Source: Bog-756 sp963831535
GTDB lineage: Bacteria; Actinomycetota; Acidimicrobiia; Acidimicrobiales; RAAP-2
NCBI GenBank assembly: GCA_963831535.1
Contig: CAWHQP010000001.1
Location: 329,601 to 393,600, forward strand
DNA length: 64,000 nt
Reading direction: 5' to 3'
Positions 36,328 through 44,622 of the stretch are shown piece after piece. The position numbers were made by a program, and so were the translations under genes. Each line of letters opens with the position of its first letter. The first letter of the stretch is position 1. A model generated the notes under the pieces. It was not told the origin of the DNA, did not search any database, and saw only the letters and a program-made list of their open reading frames with translations.

Positions 36328-36424
36328 TAAGGTGAGCGGGAAGGGCACCGTAACCAGTCTGCACCAGTCCGTGGTCCAGGACGAACACCATCCAGCCGAA
36401 CACCCCGTTTCCGGAGAAGGAGTC

Positions 36425-36847
36425 ATGCGCATGCGCCTCGTAGACCAACTGCTCGCCACCATCGACCGAGTGGCTGCCCCCCGGGCGGCCCACGCCCACT
36501 GCGACCTGCCTTGTGGCGTCTACGATCCGGCCCAGGCCCGCATCGAGGCCGAGTCGGTCAAGGGCACCATCACCAAGTACAACGACTCCGACGACGAGTC
36601 CTTCAAGACCCGGGCCATCATCATCAAAGAGGCCCGGGCCGACCTGGTCAAGCAGCACCTGTGGGTGCTGTGGACCGACTACTTCAAGCCCGAGCACCTC
36701 GAGAAGTTCCCCAACCTGCACGATCTGTTCTGGAAGGCCACCAAGAAGGCCGGCGAGGTCAAGAAGAGCAACGACGTCGCCGTGGCCGACGACCTGCTGG
36801 CCCAGATCGCCGAGATCGACCGGATCTTCTGGGAGACCAAGAAGTAA
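36425..36847 (+). CDS. sodN: Nickel superoxide dismutase
   Basis: Cytoplasmic Ni-SOD that dismutates superoxide. 140 residues encoded; a 24-residue propeptide ends in RAAHA, and cleavage before His25 yields a 117-residue mature enzyme, the usual size. The nickel hook HCDLPCGVYDP provides His1, Cys2 and Cys6 as ligands. The four-helix bundle follows (ARIEAESVKGTITKYND, RAIIIKEARADLVKQHLWVLWTDYFKPEHLEKFP, DLFWKATKKAGEVKKS). A strong ribosome site (GGAGAAGGAG) precedes the ATG at 36425. An in-frame ATG at 36431 is possible but less well spaced. Confidence 0.97.
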   Translation: MRMRLVDQLLATIDRVAAPRAAHAHCDLPCGVYDPAQARIEAESVKGTITKYNDSDDESFKTRAIIIKEARADLVKQHLWVLWTDYFKPEHLEKFPNLHDLFWKATKKAGEVKKSNDVAVADDLLAQIAEIDRIFWETKK

Positions 36848-37291
36848 AGGGACTCCGTCGATAAGGGAGTATTCGGAGAAAGTGGATTCACCAGGTGCTT
36901 AGCATCCGAACACTTCCGGTCAACTCCGCCCGCTTCTGAACCTCTTGCGGACTGGATGCGGACTGAGCCATCGCAATCCTCAGCACTGGCCGTGACCACG
37001 CCTCGATGGTGGCTGACGACCGTCCTCTCCCCACAAGGGGTTCCTCTGCGGCAGCACTAACCGAATCCCGACAAGTGAGGGATCTCGGCTCCCTGGCGTC
37101 GAGATCCCTTCGATCTGGTCCGATCTCCAGAGGCGGCCCAAAATCTGGTCCGCCCGGCCCGATTCCAGCCTGACACCTCCCCCGCCACCCGATGCAGTCC
37201 GGGCGGCGCCGCGCGTGGCCAGGCGAGCGGTGAGCAGGGGCTTGGGATACCTTCGCCCGCAACGGAGTCTCCTGAACGAGGGGTGGGGCGC
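36848..37291. other. Intergenic region without a supported gene
   Basis: About 440 bases. No credible coding frame on either strand. It holds a hairpin-capable inverted repeat (GGGATCTCG at 37079-37087 and CGAGATCCC at 37100-37108, 12-base loop) of unknown role; no T-run follows. The base composition is visibly less G+C-rich than the nuo and hem genes. Confidence 0.6.
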
Positions 37292-38815
37292 ATGGCGGAG
37301 GATCGGGCGTTTATGCAAAGGTTCCCGTCCCGTGAGTCGGGAAGTCACCGAGTAGGCATCGTCCTCGTCACGATGATCCTCACGATGGGAAGTGCCGTGA
37401 TAGGAGTGACTGCCGCCACCCCAGCCGGTGCAGATTCGACTTCGTTTTCAAGCACTGAGATTGGGACCAGTGGAAGCACACCGAGCTTCTATCAGGGCGG
37501 ACCCTGGACCATGTCGTGGAACTTCTCCTGTACCGGGTCGTATGCCCTTACCGGGAACTTCATCGTGACCGTGAATCAGCCCGCCTCATCGACCATCTCC
37601 GATGTCGGTCCGAACGAACTGCGCGGAGCGGGTAGCGGATTCGACACCTACTACGACACGGGGACATTCAATCTCGAAGTGAACAGTGAATGTGCCTGGA
37701 ACATCACGGTGGCTCCGGCTTCGAGCGCGCCAGCAGCGACGCCGCTGACGATCACCAGTGGGCAGGTCGGAAGCTCGGGGGACACGACTTCCTTCTTCGT
37801 GCCGGGTCCATGGACGATGGCCTGGAGCTACGGGGTGGCTCCAGGCTCCGCCACTTCCTGCGGGGGTGGAGTGGACGGCAACTTTATTGTGGATATACAA
37901 CAGCCGCTCGGTGGGTTCGCCGGTGACATTGGACCCAACGAACTAGGAGGCGGCGGAAGCGGTGTCGACAGCTACACGGACGCCGGGACATTCTCGCTCG
38001 TGATCGACAGCGACTGTCAATGGTCGGTCACCATAAGTTCCTCAGCACCAGCACCATCCCCGCCTGCACCGGCAGCGAAGGTGTTCACGGGCATGGCACC
38101 GACCCCCGATGGCCACGGGTACTGGATCGTTGACGATCAAGGTGACGTGTACGCCGAGGGCAATGCCGTAAGCCACGGCTCCATGGCCGGGCAGCATCTC
38201 AACGCTCCGATTGCCCACATCGTGGCTACACCCGACGGCGGGGGCTACTGGATGGTGGCCTCGGACGGAGGCATCTTCAGCTTTGGGGACGCTCCGTTCT
38301 ACGGGTCGATGGGCGGACGGCATCTGAACGCCCCGGTCGTGGGGCTTGCGCCCACCCCTGACGGTCGCGGCTACTGGCTGGTTGCCGCCGATGGTGGCAT
38401 CTTCAGCTTTGGGGATGCCGTCTTCCAAGGATCCATGGGTGGCAAGCATCTCAACATGCCCATCGTCGGCATGGCAGCCGATCCGGCGACCGGCGGGTAC
38501 TGGGAGGTCGCCACTGACGGCGGCATCTTCTCTTTCAACGCCCCGTTCTTCGGCTCTACCGGGAACATCCACTTGAATCAGCCCATCAACGGTATGGCCA
38601 CCATGCCCGATGGACAGGGTTACCGATTCGTGGCCTCGGATGGCGGAATCTTCGATGAGGGTGACGCCCAGTTCGCTGGGTCCATGGGTGGAACCCACCT
38701 GAACGCCCCCATTGTCGGGATGGCGGCGACGCCTGATGGGAAGGGCTACTGGATGGTGGCCTCGGACGGAGGCATCTTCAGCTTCAATGCTCCGTTTGAG
38801 GGTTCCGCCGCCTGA
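37292..38815 (+). CDS. Secreted two-module protein with C-terminal propeller-like repeats
   Basis: 507 residues, exported. A signal segment (VGIVLVTMILTMGSAVIGVTAATPAGAD) is near the start. Two about 95-residue repeats follow, each with PWTM-W, GNFIV-x-QP, D-x-GPNEL, GSG-D-Y-D-GTF and a closing C-W-x-T; paired cysteines suggest one disulfide per repeat. After a Pro/Ala hinge come six about 42-residue repeats built on GYWMVASDGGIFSFGDA, F-GSMGG-HLN-PIVGMA and TPDG. Six such blades suggest a beta-propeller. Proteins with this repeat are frequent in Acidimicrobiia; their ligand is unknown. A GTG at 37283 is an alternative start. Confidence 0.8.
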   Translation: MAEDRAFMQRFPSRESGSHRVGIVLVTMILTMGSAVIGVTAATPAGADSTSFSSTEIGTSGSTPSFYQGGPWTMSWNFSCTGSYALTGNFIVTVNQPASSTISDVGPNELRGAGSGFDTYYDTGTFNLEVNSECAWNITVAPASSAPAATPLTITSGQVGSSGDTTSFFVPGPWTMAWSYGVAPGSATSCGGGVDGNFIVDIQQPLGGFAGDIGPNELGGGGSGVDSYTDAGTFSLVIDSDCQWSVTISSSAPAPSPPAPAAKVFTGMAPTPDGHGYWIVDDQGDVYAEGNAVSHGSMAGQHLNAPIAHIVATPDGGGYWMVASDGGIFSFGDAPFYGSMGGRHLNAPVVGLAPTPDGRGYWLVAADGGIFSFGDAVFQGSMGGKHLNMPIVGMAADPATGGYWEVATDGGIFSFNAPFFGSTGNIHLNQPINGMATMPDGQGYRFVASDGGIFDEGDAQFAGSMGGTHLNAPIVGMAATPDGKGYWMVASDGGIFSFNAPFEGSAA

Positions 38816-38842
38816 AACGCGGCGGCACCGGCCAGTCATTGG

Positions 38843-39172
38843 TCAGGTGCGCTGGACGGCATCGAGGTCGGCTCGGTGTCCATGGCACGCTTCCACGGTG
38901 TGCCATTTTCCGGCGTTGTCCTTGAACCGGCCCCGCCACTCGATCAGGTACGGGCAGTGCTGGGCATGGCCGGTGCCGTTCTCCTGGACGAACCGGAAGC
39001 AAGACCCCGAGAGCAGGCAGAACGACTCGGCGTAGTGATCCATCCGCTCAGTTGACCACTTGGGTAACTCGGGCTGGTCAGGGCGGTCCTCCTCAGCTTC
39101 CTGGGCTTGAACCACGTCGATGAGGTCGAGGATCACCGGGTGGATCTCATCGCCCCTGGCCTGGATTACCAC
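38843..39172 (-). CDS. Small hypothetical Cys/His-containing protein
   Basis: 109 residues from a GTG start, not a recognised family. The C-terminal two-thirds look like a real small domain: FCLLSGSCFRFVQENGTG, HCPYLIEWRGRFKDNAGKW and HTVEACHGHRADL, with four Cys and several His that could bind a metal. The first 35 residues are acidic and hydrophobic. It is divergent from the methyltransferase at 39211 and convergent with the secreted protein. No homolog is recalled, so its reality rests on composition alone. Confidence 0.5.
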   Translation of the reverse strand: MVIQARGDEIHPVILDLIDVVQAQEAEEDRPDQPELPKWSTERMDHYAESFCLLSGSCFRFVQENGTGHAQHCPYLIEWRGRFKDNAGKWHTVEACHGHRADLDAVQRT

Positions 39173-39210
39173 TATGGCGACGAGGAAACGACAGCGCCAG
39201 ACTGTCGTGT

Positions 39211-39945
39211 GTGAGTGCTACTTACGACCGGATCGGCGTCGGATATGACCAGTTCCGACGCGCAGACCCTCGACTTGAACGCTTCATCGCCGACGCCTTG
39301 AGTGACTCCCTCAGCGTCGTCAACATCGGGGCGGGTGCAGGCTCGTACGAACCGGTGACCGGCCAGGTAGTGGCAGTAGAGCCATCGGCGGTGATGTTGG
39401 CTCAACACCATGGGAAGACCTGTGTCCAGGGAATGGCCGAGGCCCTCCCCTTCCCCGATAGGAGCTTCGATGCAGCGATGGCCATCATGACGATCCACCA
39501 CTGGACCGACCTCCGGACCGGTCTGGCCGAGATGCGGCGGGTGTCTCGACGTCAGGTCGTGTTCACCTGGGACAAGGATCACGACCAGGAACTGTGGATC
39601 GTCTCCGACTACGTGCCCGCGATCCGAACGCTGGAGCATTCGAGATTTCCGGCGTTGGGTGAGATCGTCGATGCACTGGGAGGGGCAACCACCCGGGAGT
39701 TCCCCATCCCCCACGATTTCGCGGACGGGTACCAGCCAGCATTCTGGAGACGGCCTGAGGCGTACCTCGATCCCAACATCCGAGCGGCAAGTTCAACGTT
39801 TGCGGTCCTCCCGGATGACGTGGTCGAGCCCGCAATGCAACGCCTGGAGGACGATCTCGTTTCAGGCGAGTGGTCGCGCCGATATGGACACCTCCTTCAG
39901 CGTGAGGCGATGGACTACGGGTATCGGCTGATCGTCAGCAGCTGA
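39211..39945 (+). CDS. Class I SAM-dependent methyltransferase
   Basis: 244 residues, GTG start. The SAM fold is shown by VVNIGAGAGSYEP (motif I), VVAVEPSAVMLAQH (motif II acidic end), GMAEALPFPDRSFDAAMAIMTIHHW (motifs III-IV) and LAEMRRVSRRQVVFTW. It belongs to the Methyltransf_11 type; substrate unknown. The C-terminal region (PIPHDFADGYQPAFWRRPEAYLD) looks like a small cap domain. It sits alone between a small hypothetical gene and the IS30 remnant. Confidence 0.85.
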   Translation: MSATYDRIGVGYDQFRRADPRLERFIADALSDSLSVVNIGAGAGSYEPVTGQVVAVEPSAVMLAQHHGKTCVQGMAEALPFPDRSFDAAMAIMTIHHWTDLRTGLAEMRRVSRRQVVFTWDKDHDQELWIVSDYVPAIRTLEHSRFPALGEIVDALGGATTREFPIPHDFADGYQPAFWRRPEAYLDPNIRAASSTFAVLPDDVVEPAMQRLEDDLVSGEWSRRYGHLLQREAMDYGYRLIVSS

Positions 39946-39966
39946 CACCCACGCTCGAATCTCGCA

Positions 39967-40391
39967 TCAGGGTGCAGGGGTGGCCCAGTCGTGAACGTCT
40001 CCTGTCGATTGGGTGCCATCCCACCAGCGCAGAGCGGCCAGCTTCCACGGATCGGCGTACCAGCCAGCGTTGACGGTCGGCACAGGGGCCTGAGGGGCTG
40101 AAGGGGCGGGTGGAACGGCCTGGGGTGACACGATGGCTGTCGGCGGTGTCGGAGCGATCTGGTCCGGTTCGGATGGGCGGCTTTTGTCGATCTCGTCGAG
40201 GCCGATCTGCAGCCCGGCAACCAGCTCGGCGACGGTCCCCTTGACGTGGGCCAGACCGAGATCGAGGCGGAAGTCGAACCACCCAGCGATGCTCGGCCCG
40301 TAGTGGATGGAGGTGGGCTTCTGGCGGTTGGAGACGGAGAACGTGGTCGACCCGGCGTTGTCGTCATGCTCGAACCCGATCAGCCCAGTGC
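39967..40391 (-). pseudogene. C-terminal remnant of a DUF2510-type membrane-associated protein
   Basis: The 3' part of a gene whose upstream part is cut off where IS30 sequence begins (about 40392). What remains reads STTFSVSNRQKPTSIHYGPSIAGWFDF and LVAGLQIGLDEIDKS. A Pro-rich linker follows, then a final GWYADPWKLAALRWWDGTQ segment, the Gly-Trp-Tyr-x-Asp-Pro/WWDGT signature of DUF2510. No missing half is evident on the far side of the IS remnant (41152-41273). Whether the fragment is expressed cannot be told. Confidence 0.65.
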
Positions 40392-41151
40392 CTGAGGCTG
40401 CGCTCGACGGTGGAACGGCACCTGGAGGCCTTGTGGTCTCCCCAACAGATCGCCGCGTAGTTGGCTGAGACCTACCCCCGACAACCCGGAGATGCAGGTG
40501 TCTCACGAGACCATCTACCAGTCCCTCTTCGTCCAGGGCCGTGGTGAGCTGCGAAACGAACTGCAAACGAGCCTGAGAACGGGAAGAGCCATGCGGAGGG
40601 CCAAGGCCTTCACGAAGGGCGGGGTCGGCCAGGGCCAAATCCGCAACAGGGTGATGATCTCCGAGCGGCCGGCAGAAGTGGAGGACCGGGCCGTCCCCGG
40701 TCACTGGGAAGGCGATCTCATCTTCGGCAGGAAGTTGACCGCCATCGGCACCCTGGTCGAGCGGCACAGCCGCTACGTCATCCTCTTGAAGCTCCCCACG
40801 GGGCTGAGTCAGTCAGGAAAGCCATGACCAAACGGATACTCACCTCTCCGCCCAGCTCCGGCGGTCCGTTACCTGGGACCAAGGCAAGGAAATGGCCCAG
40901 CACGTCGAGTTCACCGTCGACACCGGCGTGCAGGTCTGCTTCTGCGATCCGAAGAGCCCCTGGCAGCGAGGAAGCAATGAGAACACCAACGGACTCCTCC
41001 GTCAGTACTTGCCAAGTCCGCCGATCTCTCCCAGTGCTCCCAACGGGAGGTCTATGCCATCGCCCGCTCACTCAACACACGCCCTCGACAGACGCTCGAT
41101 TGGATGACACCATCAGAAGCGTTCGTCGATGCCGTTGCGTTGACCGCTTGA
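40392..41151 (+). mobile_element. Decayed IS30-family transposase
   Basis: Fragments of one IS30 transposase in shifting frames. STVERHLEALWSPQQIAA ends at a TAG (40458-40460). PDNPEMQVSHETIYQSLFVQGRGEL follows in another frame, then HWEGDLIFGRKLTAIGTLVERHSRYVILL, RSVTWDQGKEMAQH, CDPKSPWQRGSNENTNGLLRQYLP and REVYAIARSLNTRPRQTLDWMTPSEAF, which ends at TGA 41151. The DDE core (GDL, DQGKEM, RGSNENTNG) is recognisable, but at least three frameshifts and one stop make it inactive. The N-terminal helix-turn-helix half is missing and no terminal repeats were found. Confidence 0.85.
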
Positions 41152-41273
41152 GGACACAGGCGTTTCGGGGCAGTCTGCCGTCAAGCATTCGGCAGGGTGA
41201 CGGAGGGGAACCTGTTGGCACTACGAGGGATGGGCCTTGGGTTGCCCCACCGCCTGCGAGAGGTGGGTCAGTC

Positions 41274-41633
41274 TCAAAGCGACTGACCGTCGACTGTCAC
41301 CTCGGTACGGTCGGGATAGAAAGACAACATCCCTCTCACTACTGCGGCCTGGTCCGTCGGCGTCTCGTAGCTCCATACGATGCCGTCGTGGATCTCTCCG
41401 TCGATGTCGACAGACCAATATGACGCCTCTCCCTTGAACGGACAGTTGGTACTGAACGTCGTGGGCCTCAAAAGATCCATCTGCACGTCGTCTGGCGGCA
41501 GGTAATAGCGGGAGGGCAGCCCCGTCTCGTCGAGCTTCATGGCCCGGTCGGTGGTGGCCAGTACCCGGCCGCCAAGTCGAACTTCCACATGAGCGGTGGT
41601 TGGGACGATTGTGATCGTATGGCCTGGCGTCAT
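41274..41633 (-). CDS. DUF427 domain protein
   Basis: 119 residues from the ATG at 41633. The whole is one DUF427 domain: HVEVRLGGRVLATTDRAMKLDETGLPSRYYLPPDDVQMDLL followed by STNCPFKGEASYWSVDIDG and WSYETPTDQAAVVRGMLSFYP. These compact beta proteins are common in actinobacteria and have no settled function. The reading frame is open further upstream, but that part shows no domain and lies in the unexplained 41634-42056 gap. Confidence 0.85.
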   Translation of the reverse strand: MTPGHTITIVPTTAHVEVRLGGRVLATTDRAMKLDETGLPSRYYLPPDDVQMDLLRPTTFSTNCPFKGEASYWSVDIDGEIHDGIVWSYETPTDQAAVVRGMLSFYPDRTEVTVDGQSL

Positions 41634-42056
41634 GACGCGAAATGCTACCGGTAGGACCCCCCGCAGGTAACAGCCGGCCGCGAGGATTGGTATTGCTCGC
41701 TGACGGTCCACCACTCCGGACAAGGAACTGGTCAGCGTGTGGGTAAAGGCCCGAGCAGGTCTGACTCCTTTGATACCGGCTGACGTCCTTTCGGACTGTC
41801 CTGAAATCGATTCGTCGGCCTGGCTCGGACTCTCACCTGACACCGACCGGTCGGACGGAGTGACCTCATAGGAGCCTGCCGCACAGGCCCATCGCTGTCC
41901 TGTCCATCGCCTTGCTGGTGTGGTGTCACCCACCCAAGCGAAAGCAGGAGGAGCGATCGGTCGGGCTCCGCAGTGACCTGGATACGGCGGCCAGCACCAC
42001 CAGGTTGACCGCAACCACCGCGCCGCGTCCGCTCCGGCGGCCATCGGTGGAAGCGC
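41634..42056. other. Intergenic region without a supported gene
   Basis: About 420 bases between the DUF427 gene and the VOC gene. Open frames exist on the minus strand but have low-complexity, atypical composition and no recognised motif. It may be debris related to the nearby IS30 insertion. Confidence 0.5.
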
Positions 42057-42512
42057 TCACAGCGGCGGGTCCGTGGCCAGGAAGGTGACGGCCATGCCGC
42101 AGAACGGGGCCAGGGACACTTCGTCGATGGTGAGAGCACCGTGCCGGCGATGCTGTACGTACTCGACCACCGCACCATATCGGGCGGCCAGGGCCACCGG
42201 CCCTGCCACCTCATCCACCCCCATCACCACGGAATACAGGCCTTCGCCTCGCTCGGCCAGGAAGGTGGTGAAGCCGGCCGACTGCTCGCCGTCACCTACC
42301 GGGGAGACCACCTCGATGCCGGCGTCCCAGTCGATGAGCACCCGGAGTCCGAGGTCGGTCAGGTCGACCTCGGCAAAGGTGAGGCCCAACTGCCGCCAGA
42401 AACCGGCCGCCCGATCTTGGTTCTCGGGCCGGACACAGAAGACCACATGGTGGAGGCGCACCGGCCCGGTCCCCGCCGCACTGGATTCATCGGTCGTGAC
42501 CGCCTCACTCAT
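42057..42512 (-). CDS. VOC/glyoxalase superfamily protein
   Basis: 151 residues with the beta-alpha-beta-beta-beta pattern of the vicinal-oxygen-chelate fold. RLHHVVFCVRPENQDRAAGFWRQLGLTFAEVDL starts module one (metal His in LHH), and the second module shows LYSVVMGVDEVAGPVALAARYG and LAPFCGMAVTFLATD. The reaction is unknown; epimerases, lyases and dioxygenases share this fold. It is directly downstream of an SDR (32-bp gap), so the two probably form one transcript. Confidence 0.8.
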   Translation of the reverse strand: MSEAVTTDESSAAGTGPVRLHHVVFCVRPENQDRAAGFWRQLGLTFAEVDLTDLGLRVLIDWDAGIEVVSPVGDGEQSAGFTTFLAERGEGLYSVVMGVDEVAGPVALAARYGAVVEYVQHRRHGALTIDEVSLAPFCGMAVTFLATDPPL

Positions 42513-42543
42513 GCCGGGGTCACGGATCGAACGAAGGATGTGT

Positions 42544-43407
42544 TCACAGCATGTCCTCGATGGTCTTCAGCCCCGCCTCGTAGAGCACGCCGGGCAGCAT
42601 GCCCCCGTCGATCTCGATGGTGGTCCCGTTGATGAAGTCGGCCTCGCCCGAGCACAGGAAGACGCAAGCCCTGCCCACCTCGTCGGGCTGGCCAGCCCGG
42701 TGGAGGGGCACGTCCGAGAAGTACGACGCGCCCTCGGGGTCGTCGGCCGGCAGCACGAAGGCCCGGAAATTGTCGGTCATGGTCGGACCGAGGGCCAGGC
42801 AGTTGACCCGGGCCACCGGGCCCCACTCCTCGGCCAGCGAGCGGGTCAAGTGGTTGAGGCCGGACTTGGCGGCGCCGTAGGAGACGAGGGTGGGGGAACC
42901 GGCCGGATGACCGGCCCCGCTGGAGATGTTGATGATCGATCCCGTCCCATCCTGGAGCTTCATCTGGCGGAAGACCCGTACGGCGAACCACAGGGGACTG
43001 ATCAGGTTCATCTGGATGGCGAAGGCGTGGAACAGAACGGTGCGCTCGTAGTCGTCGGCGCTCGCCGGGGTGCCCTGGATCTTCTGGACCAGTTCGGGGA
43101 CGTCCTCCACGTGAGGGGTGGGGACGGTCCCCCCGGCGTTGTTGACCAGGATGTCGATCCGGCCGTACGTCTCGGTGACCCGCTCGACGAACCGGTCGAC
43201 GGCCGCATAGTCGCCCTGGTCGCACACCCACTGGGCCGAACGCTCGGCGCCCCCGGCCACCTCGGAGGCGCACGGGAGGACATCGAGCGGCTTTCGGGAG
43301 CACCCGATCACTGTGGCCCCCTCGGTGAGGAGCTGACGGGCTATGCCTACGCCCACCCCCCGGCTGGTGCCGGTGACCACTGCCACCTTGCCTTCGAGCT
43401 TCCCCAT
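42544..43407 (-). CDS. Short-chain dehydrogenase/reductase
   Basis: 287 residues. The NAD(P) motif VTGTSRGVGVGIARQL is at the N-terminus. ILVNNAGG, IINISSGAGH with the catalytic Ser, and SYGAAKSGLNHL (Tyr-x3-Lys) complete the active site. FINGTTIEIDGGMLPG near the end is typical of classical SDRs that look like 3-oxoacyl-ACP reductases. Substrate not predictable. Start ATG at 43407, 64 bases from the palindrome that probably controls it. Confidence 0.92.
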   Translation of the reverse strand: MGKLEGKVAVVTGTSRGVGVGIARQLLTEGATVIGCSRKPLDVLPCASEVAGGAERSAQWVCDQGDYAAVDRFVERVTETYGRIDILVNNAGGTVPTPHVEDVPELVQKIQGTPASADDYERTVLFHAFAIQMNLISPLWFAVRVFRQMKLQDGTGSIINISSGAGHPAGSPTLVSYGAAKSGLNHLTRSLAEEWGPVARVNCLALGPTMTDNFRAFVLPADDPEGASYFSDVPLHRAGQPDEVGRACVFLCSGEADFINGTTIEIDGGMLPGVLYEAGLKTIEDML

Positions 43408-43470
43408 AGTCCACCCCCGACCGAACCGGCTCTGACCGACCGACCGGCCGGCCGAGCAGGCAGTGAAAAA

Positions 43471-43486
43471 CATAAACCGGTTTATG
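43471..43486. promoter_or_regulatory. Perfect 16-bp palindrome, probable TetR operator
   Basis: CATAAACCGGTTTATG reads the same on both strands. It lies in the 144-bp divergent region between the SDR (43407) and the oxidoreductase (43552), in an AT-rich patch suited to promoters. A TetR-family gene ends this gene group at 44619. Size and symmetry are typical of TetR operators. Confidence 0.7.
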
Positions 43487-43551
43487 ATTAGATGCAACCG
43501 GTCGGGCGCCGGCCCGACCGGTGGCCGAACGCGCCTGGCTGAAGGAGTCCC

Positions 43552-44622
43552 ATGGCACTGCGGGTGATCCAGTTCTCGACGGGCAACGTGGGCTTCCACG
43601 CCCTGCGCCAACTCATCGAGCATCCCGACTTCGAACTGGTCGGGGTCCACGCCGCCGGTCCCGACAAGGTCGGCCGGGATGCCGCCGAGCTGTGCGGGCT
43701 GGACACGCCGACCGGAGTCGTGGCCACCGGCAACCTCGGGGCGCTGGTGGCCCTCGGGGCCGACTGCGTCGTCTACACCTCCCAGGCGGAGACCCGGCCA
43801 CAGGAGGCCCTCGAGGAGCTGTGCGCCTTCCTCCGGGCCGGCACCAACGTGGTTGCCAGCTCCCTCGTGTGGCTCATCTACCCGCCACACGCCGACGCCT
43901 GGATCCGCGACCCCCTGGCCGAGGCCTGCCGGGCCGGTGGGACCACCCTGTACGTGAACGGCGTCGACCCCGGGTTCTCCGGGGACATGCTGCCCCTGGC
44001 CGCCCTCAGCCTCACCCAGCACGCCGAGACGGTGCACGTCCAGGAGATTTGCGATTACGGCTCCTATGACGACGCCGAGTACACCGGGGAGAGCTTCGGG
44101 TTCGGCGCCCTGCCCGACCACCAGCCGGCGCTGTTCCTGCCCGGCGTGCTGACCTCCATCTGGGGCGGGCCGGTAATGCTGTTGGCCGAGCGGCTGGGGG
44201 TCGAGGTCGAGGAGCTGCGTGAGCACCACCAGACCTGGGTGGCCACCGAGCCCATCAACTGCGTGATGATGCGGGTCGAGCCCGGCCGGGTGGCCGCGGT
44301 GCGCTTCTCGGTGGAGGGGATCGTCGGCGGTCGTCCGGCCATCGTCATGGAGCACGTCAATCGGCTCACGCCGGCGGCTGCCCCCGAATGGCCGGTGCCG
44401 CCTGACGGCCGGCCCGGAGTCCACCGGGTGGTGGTCACCGGTCGGCCCGGCGTGGAGATCAATACCCACCTCGGACTGGACGGGACCGACCACAACGTGG
44501 CCGGGGTGATGGCCACGGCGGCCACGGTGGTCAACGCCATCGGGGTGGTGTGCGACGCCCCGCCGGGCCTGGTCTCCCTGCCCGACCTGCCGGTGGCCCA
44601 CGTCCACCACGTGCTCCGGTGA
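43552..44622 (+). CDS. NAD(P)-binding oxidoreductase, dihydrodipicolinate reductase-like
   Basis: 356 residues. The N-terminal Rossmann domain (LRVIQFSTGNVGFHALRQLIEHPDFELVGVHA) and AGTNVVASS are of the DapB_N/2,4-diaminopentanoate dehydrogenase-like family. NGVDPGFSGDMLPLAAL and ICDYGSYDDAEYTGESFGFG are conserved in its actinobacterial members. The substrate is unknown; homologs are often annotated only as dihydrodipicolinate reductase, which is unlikely to be the true reaction. It starts with ATG after GAAGGAG and overlaps tetR by four bases. Confidence 0.82.
   Translation: MALRVIQFSTGNVGFHALRQLIEHPDFELVGVHAAGPDKVGRDAAELCGLDTPTGVVATGNLGALVALGADCVVYTSQAETRPQEALEELCAFLRAGTNVVASSLVWLIYPPHADAWIRDPLAEACRAGGTTLYVNGVDPGFSGDMLPLAALSLTQHAETVHVQEICDYGSYDDAEYTGESFGFGALPDHQPALFLPGVLTSIWGGPVMLLAERLGVEVEELREHHQTWVATEPINCVMMRVEPGRVAAVRFSVEGIVGGRPAIVMEHVNRLTPAAAPEWPVPPDGRPGVHRVVVTGRPGVEINTHLGLDGTDHNVAGVMATAATVVNAIGVVCDAPPGLVSLPDLPVAHVHHVLR

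Noticed and set aside
35825..36721. A long minus-strand frame running antisense across sodN
   Set aside because: Only its downstream part (from 36271) encodes SodX; the rest mirrors the sodN coding strand and has no domain.
36848..37291. Hairpin at 37079-37108 as a riboswitch or terminator
   Set aside because: A lone 9-bp stem without T-run or known aptamer core; listed only within the intergenic entry.
37292..38815. Repeat tract as a CRISPR or simple DNA repeat
   Set aside because: The repetition is at protein level with variable DNA; it encodes about 42-residue protein repeats in one open frame.
40392..41151. Intact IS30 element
   Set aside because: Several frameshifts, an internal stop, a missing N-terminal half and no visible terminal inverted repeats.
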